Virus record (IMG/VR): IMGVR_UViG_3300017727_000194
Span: 1 to 21,895 of that record
Source of the DNA: a virus
Strand: one strand, 5' to 3'
Length of the DNA: 21,895 nucleotides
The notes beneath the pieces were generated by a model. The model did no database searches, was not told the DNA's origin, and saw nothing but the letters and a program-made list of their open reading frames with translations. Below, piece after piece: positions 20,187 through 21,895 of this stretch. A program made the translations under genes and the position numbers. Each line of letters begins with the position of its first letter. Positions within the stretch are counted from its first letter, which is position 1.

Positions 20187-20947
20187 CAAAAGCAATAAGA
20201 ATGCGTGACCCTGTGGTCAGCAATACAGAAAAAACAAAATATAACGTTGGCTGGATGCCCTTAAGCACAGATCCTGTTAGCGAAAAGGATGTAAGAAATA
20301 ATTTTAGTACAGAGAGATTTAATGTTTTCTTTCATAGGGTAGAATTTAATCCGCCTGTAACAAATGAAAACTTAAAAATGATGGGTCCAAGATTAGAAAA
20401 AGCTGCTAGTTTAGTTGCACCAGATGAACCACTTGACGTGCTTGTATATGCGTGTACAGCGTGTGCAACTAATTTGGGTAACGAAACTGTATGTGCAAAT
20501 ATTAATTTAGGACGCCCAGGGGTACCCGTAATTAACCCAGCACTTGCAGGAGTTACTGGTATGGAAGCTATTGGTGCAAAACGTATGGGACTTGTTGCTC
20601 CATACAATGCTGAAGTAAGTGATAGTGTTGGAGACCACTTTCAAGCAAGCGGTATTGACGTTGTAAAAACTGTGTGCATGGATTGTCCACGTGACTATGA
20701 AATTGCACGTATATCAGACGAAACAATGATAAATGCTTGTTTAGAAGTTGCGGAAGAGGATGTTGATGCAATCTTTATGACATGTGCAGCTTTTCCTGCA
20801 ATCAATGTTATTACTGAAGTAGAACGTTTGACAGGTAAATATGTACTAAGCAGTAACCAGGCAATGATCTGGATGGCGTATAGAACATTAGGACTTGATG
20901 ATAATCTTACTAACTTGGGTAAGTTGTTTGAACACCCAATGGTTTGA
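20183..20947 (+). CDS. Maleate isomerase / Asp-Glu racemase superfamily enzyme
   Basis: 254 aa, full length for the maleate isomerase / arylmalonate decarboxylase / EutA group. Paired cysteines are present: VYACTACATNLG (C91 or C94) in the N-terminal half and DAIFMTCAAFPAINVI (C201) in the C-terminal half, with VLSSNQAMIWMAYRTLGL (221-238) as the usual closing block; GVPVINPALAG and RMGLVAPYNAEVSDSV fit the repeated fold. Such enzymes use two Cys to isomerise, racemise or decarboxylate small dicarboxylic acids without cofactor. Coupled by ATGA to the last oxygenase, it may process a product or feed a precursor. Alternative: ectoine-utilisation EutA-like role. Reaction not fixed by sequence. 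Confidence 0.75.
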   Translation: MTKAIRMRDPVVSNTEKTKYNVGWMPLSTDPVSEKDVRNNFSTERFNVFFHRVEFNPPVTNENLKMMGPRLEKAASLVAPDEPLDVLVYACTACATNLGNETVCANINLGRPGVPVINPALAGVTGMEAIGAKRMGLVAPYNAEVSDSVGDHFQASGIDVVKTVCMDCPRDYEIARISDETMINACLEVAEEDVDAIFMTCAAFPAINVITEVERLTGKYVLSSNQAMIWMAYRTLGLDDNLTNLGKLFEHPMV

Positions 20948-21005
20948 TTTTCTAAAATAATCTCAAATTTTCTGTATAGAGGTCTTTTCAGATATTAATT
21001 CATGA

Positions 21006-21034
21006 TTGCTAAATGCTCCTTTTTAAGATAAATT
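21006..21034 (+). promoter_or_regulatory. Sigma70-like promoter of the 21065 gene
   Basis: TTGCTA (21006-21011), 17-nt spacer, TAAATT (21029-21034), transcript start expected near 21041, inside the loop of the inverted repeat below. Confidence 0.55.
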
Positions 21035-21063
21035 ATATCTCTAAAACAAAAAAGGAGCATTTA
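21010..21063 (+). repeat. Perfect 15-bp inverted repeat over promoter and SD
   Basis: TAAATGCTCCTTTTT (21010-21024) is exactly complementary to AAAAAGGAGCATTTA (21049-21063), with 24 bases between. The right arm contains the AAGGAG of the 21065 gene; the left arm lies in the promoter's -35/spacer. Read-through RNA would hide the ribosome site in a 15-bp stem; RNA from the local promoter would lack the left arm. Confidence 0.85.
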
Positions 21064-21064
21064 C

Positions 21065-21232
21065 ATGATCTGGAAGTTTTTTACCCTTAAAGTAGTACAA
21101 GAAAACGGCGTAACTCATAGAGCTACATGGAATGAGCGTTTTCAGTGGTTGAAGCGTGGGTGTCCTTTGCGTGATGAGCGTGTAGTAAAACGGTACTGCG
21201 ATTTAGTACATAAAAAGGCGCACCACTCTTAA
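21065..21232 (+). CDS. 55-aa basic small protein, unknown
   Basis: ATG 7 bases after AAAGGAG, stop TAA 21230-21232. The product (MIWKFFTLKVVQENGVTHRATWNERFQWLKRGCPLRDERVVKRYCDLVHKKAHHS in outline) is basic with two cysteines and a His-rich end. No family recognised. It is isolated, with its own promoter and the inverted repeat described above, between enzyme block C and the RNA region, so its translation seems to be singled out for control. Confidence 0.55.
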   Translation: MIWKFFTLKVVQENGVTHRATWNERFQWLKRGCPLRDERVVKRYCDLVHKKAHHS

Positions 21233-21248
21233 AAATTATACTTTTTGA

Positions 21249-21277
21249 TTGCCCAGCCGTTAATTTTTTGATAATAT
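21249..21277 (+). promoter_or_regulatory. Sigma70-like promoter of the large structured RNA
   Basis: TTGCCC (21249-21254), 17-nt spacer, TAATAT (21272-21277), transcript start expected near 21284. Confidence 0.6.
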
Positions 21278-21283
21278 CTATAT

Positions 21284-21787
21284 AGAAAATGAGATGAGGG
21301 ATCATCCTCCGAGCAAAATCAGGTTGTTTTACAGGTTGAACTGCGAAAGTTAAAGTCGGTCAATGATCCAACGGAGTCACGGAATGCGTCTCGCCCTGCA
21401 TCACATTTTCGACCCTCGCTCTGGGTACGAGCCGGATCTCTCCGACAACGAGACGCAAGGCACGGTGTTAAGATTCCCAAGCCCCACCTAGAAGGCTGCT
21501 TGTAAAAACACGCGGGACTAGGCGCATTGCACAACGCGCAACAGTGCAGTCGGCTCTGTGAGGGGCAGGGGGAACGACTTAAAAAACACCCCCCACTCTT
21601 TCATCGGGAGTGCTCCTTCGTGGCTGTCGCCTACCACCACTTAGTTGAGCACCCTATTGGCAAGGACTCTGAACTAGAGTTAGCATGGATTGGTGATTAC
21701 CAGAAACATACTAACAAAGATCCGGAGAGTTCATCCAACGAGCGGGTTACTGGGGGCTGCGTTGGGCTTCATAAGTTTACATTCTGT
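21284..21787 (+). ncRNA. Large GC-rich structured RNA (about 500 nt)
   Basis: This stretch is visibly richer in G and C than the rest of the window and holds no credible gene. It carries many exact complementary segments: a 5-bp hairpin GATGA-GGGA-TCATC at the 5' end; GGATCAT (21299-21305) with ATGATCC (21363-21369); GCGTCTCG (21386-21393) with CGAGACGC (21449-21456), enclosing CGGA-TCTC-TCCG; TGCAC (21528-21532) with GTGCA (21544-21548); GGGGG (21568-21572) with CCCCC (21589-21593), stacked on CACTC (21594-21598) with GAGTG (21608-21612); GTTAG (21679-21683) with CTAAC (21711-21715), enclosing TGGT-GATT-ACCA; CCAACG (21735-21740) with CGTTGG (21760-21765). Large ornate phage RNAs such as GOLLD and ROOL are the nearest known kind, but I cannot match it to either. 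The 3' end is assumed to precede the next promoter. Confidence 0.65.
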
Positions 21788-21816
21788 TTGCATTCTGCAT
21801 AATTTTTCATTATACT
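21788..21816 (+). promoter_or_regulatory. Sigma70-like promoter of a second structured RNA
   Basis: TTGCAT (21788-21793), 17-nt spacer, TATACT (21811-21816), transcript start expected near 21823. Confidence 0.6.
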
Positions 21817-21821
21817 GTTTT

Positions 21822-21895
21822 TAGAAGTTGAGGTAAGGGATAACCTTCTTAAAAAAACCCTCCGCAAAGTCTCAGGGGAAGTCCTGTTAGTATCG
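21822..21895 (+). ncRNA. 5' part of a second structured RNA (cut by window end)
   Basis: Starting at the same distance from its promoter as the 21284 RNA, this segment opens with a very similar hairpin: TAGAA..TGAG.T.AGGGAT.A.C is shared, with loop GGGA in both and one stem pair changed from A-U to G-C. The rest (CCCTCCGCAAAGTCTCAGGGG...) has no ORF and runs off the window, so size and identity are open. Confidence 0.45.

Noticed and set aside
21527-21802. 91-codon open frame inside the GC-rich RNA region
   Set aside because: No ribosome binding site, composition unlike the other proteins (Cys/His/Ser mix), and it crosses many strong RNA helices; better explained as part of the structured RNA and next promoter.
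21290-21895. RNase P RNA (rnpB)
   Set aside because: Phrases such as GGGGAAGTCC near the end recall rnpB, but the conserved GAGGAAAGTCC and ACAGAA-type core elements are not present in the right order.
1-21895. CRISPR arrays, insertion sequences, attachment sites
   Set aside because: No regularly spaced direct repeats, transposase or integrase frames were seen; att sites cannot be judged from tRNA ends without the host sequence.

Overview
The window looks like part of a tailed marine phage genome, most likely a T4-like myovirus of cyanobacteria or SAR11-type hosts. Evidence: AT-rich DNA, all genes on one strand, many very short genes joined by ATGA or TAATG overlaps, tRNAs with encoded CCA, a small heat-shock protein, a cupin, a SleB-type cell-wall hydrolase, and several small proteins that I recall (from memory, not by search) as typical of T4-like cyanophages. 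The host cannot be fixed from the sequence alone.

Layout. 1-1588: end of a structural-looking region (partial ORF, tail/virion-like protein, SGNH hydrolase-like protein). 1641-3831: SWIM-motif protein, cupin, lysis-type pair (SleB hydrolase plus a small membrane protein), Hsp20 and microproteins. 3853-4704: terminator, promoter and four small genes. 4706-8075: block A, a two-domain 2OG-oxygenase/carbohydrate-cluster fusion, a 2OG oxygenase and a radical SAM protein. 8157-8943: small genes with tRNA-Trp and tRNA-Gly. 8959-12646: block B, a 2OG oxygenase, an aminotransferase-like protein, an amidinotransferase and a glycosyltransferase-like protein. 12636-14278: small genes, a structured RNA with terminator, a YubB-like protein, a zinc-ribbon-like protein and a coiled-coil protein. 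14385-20947: block C, a tight ten-gene run with six 2OG oxygenase-like proteins, a PP-loop ATPase, two small unknowns and a maleate isomerase/Asp-Glu racemase-fold enzyme. 21006-21895: a small gene and a GC-rich region holding one large structured RNA and the start of a second.

The most striking content is the enzyme collection. Eight proteins share one 2OG-Fe(II) oxygenase scheme (HxD, a central W..G[HQ] block, distal H, N two to four residues later, then a variable R/K/M/Y), and a ninth of another subfamily has HxG in place of HxD. With the radical SAM, amidinotransferase, aminotransferase-like, PP-loop and racemase-fold proteins, this resembles a biosynthetic or modification island carried by a phage. 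Its substrate (surface glycan, small molecule, virion protein or nucleic acid) is not visible in the sequence.

Regulation is unusually legible. Ten sites share TTGNNN - exactly 17 nt - a TATAAT-like box, eight of them with TTGC at -35. At two (1591 and 21006) the promoter spacer contains a sequence complementary to the downstream Shine-Dalgarno, so read-through RNA could be translationally masked while RNA from the local promoter would be open. The hsp20 leader has a fixed hairpin followed by a weak hairpin over the Shine-Dalgarno, as in RNA thermometers.
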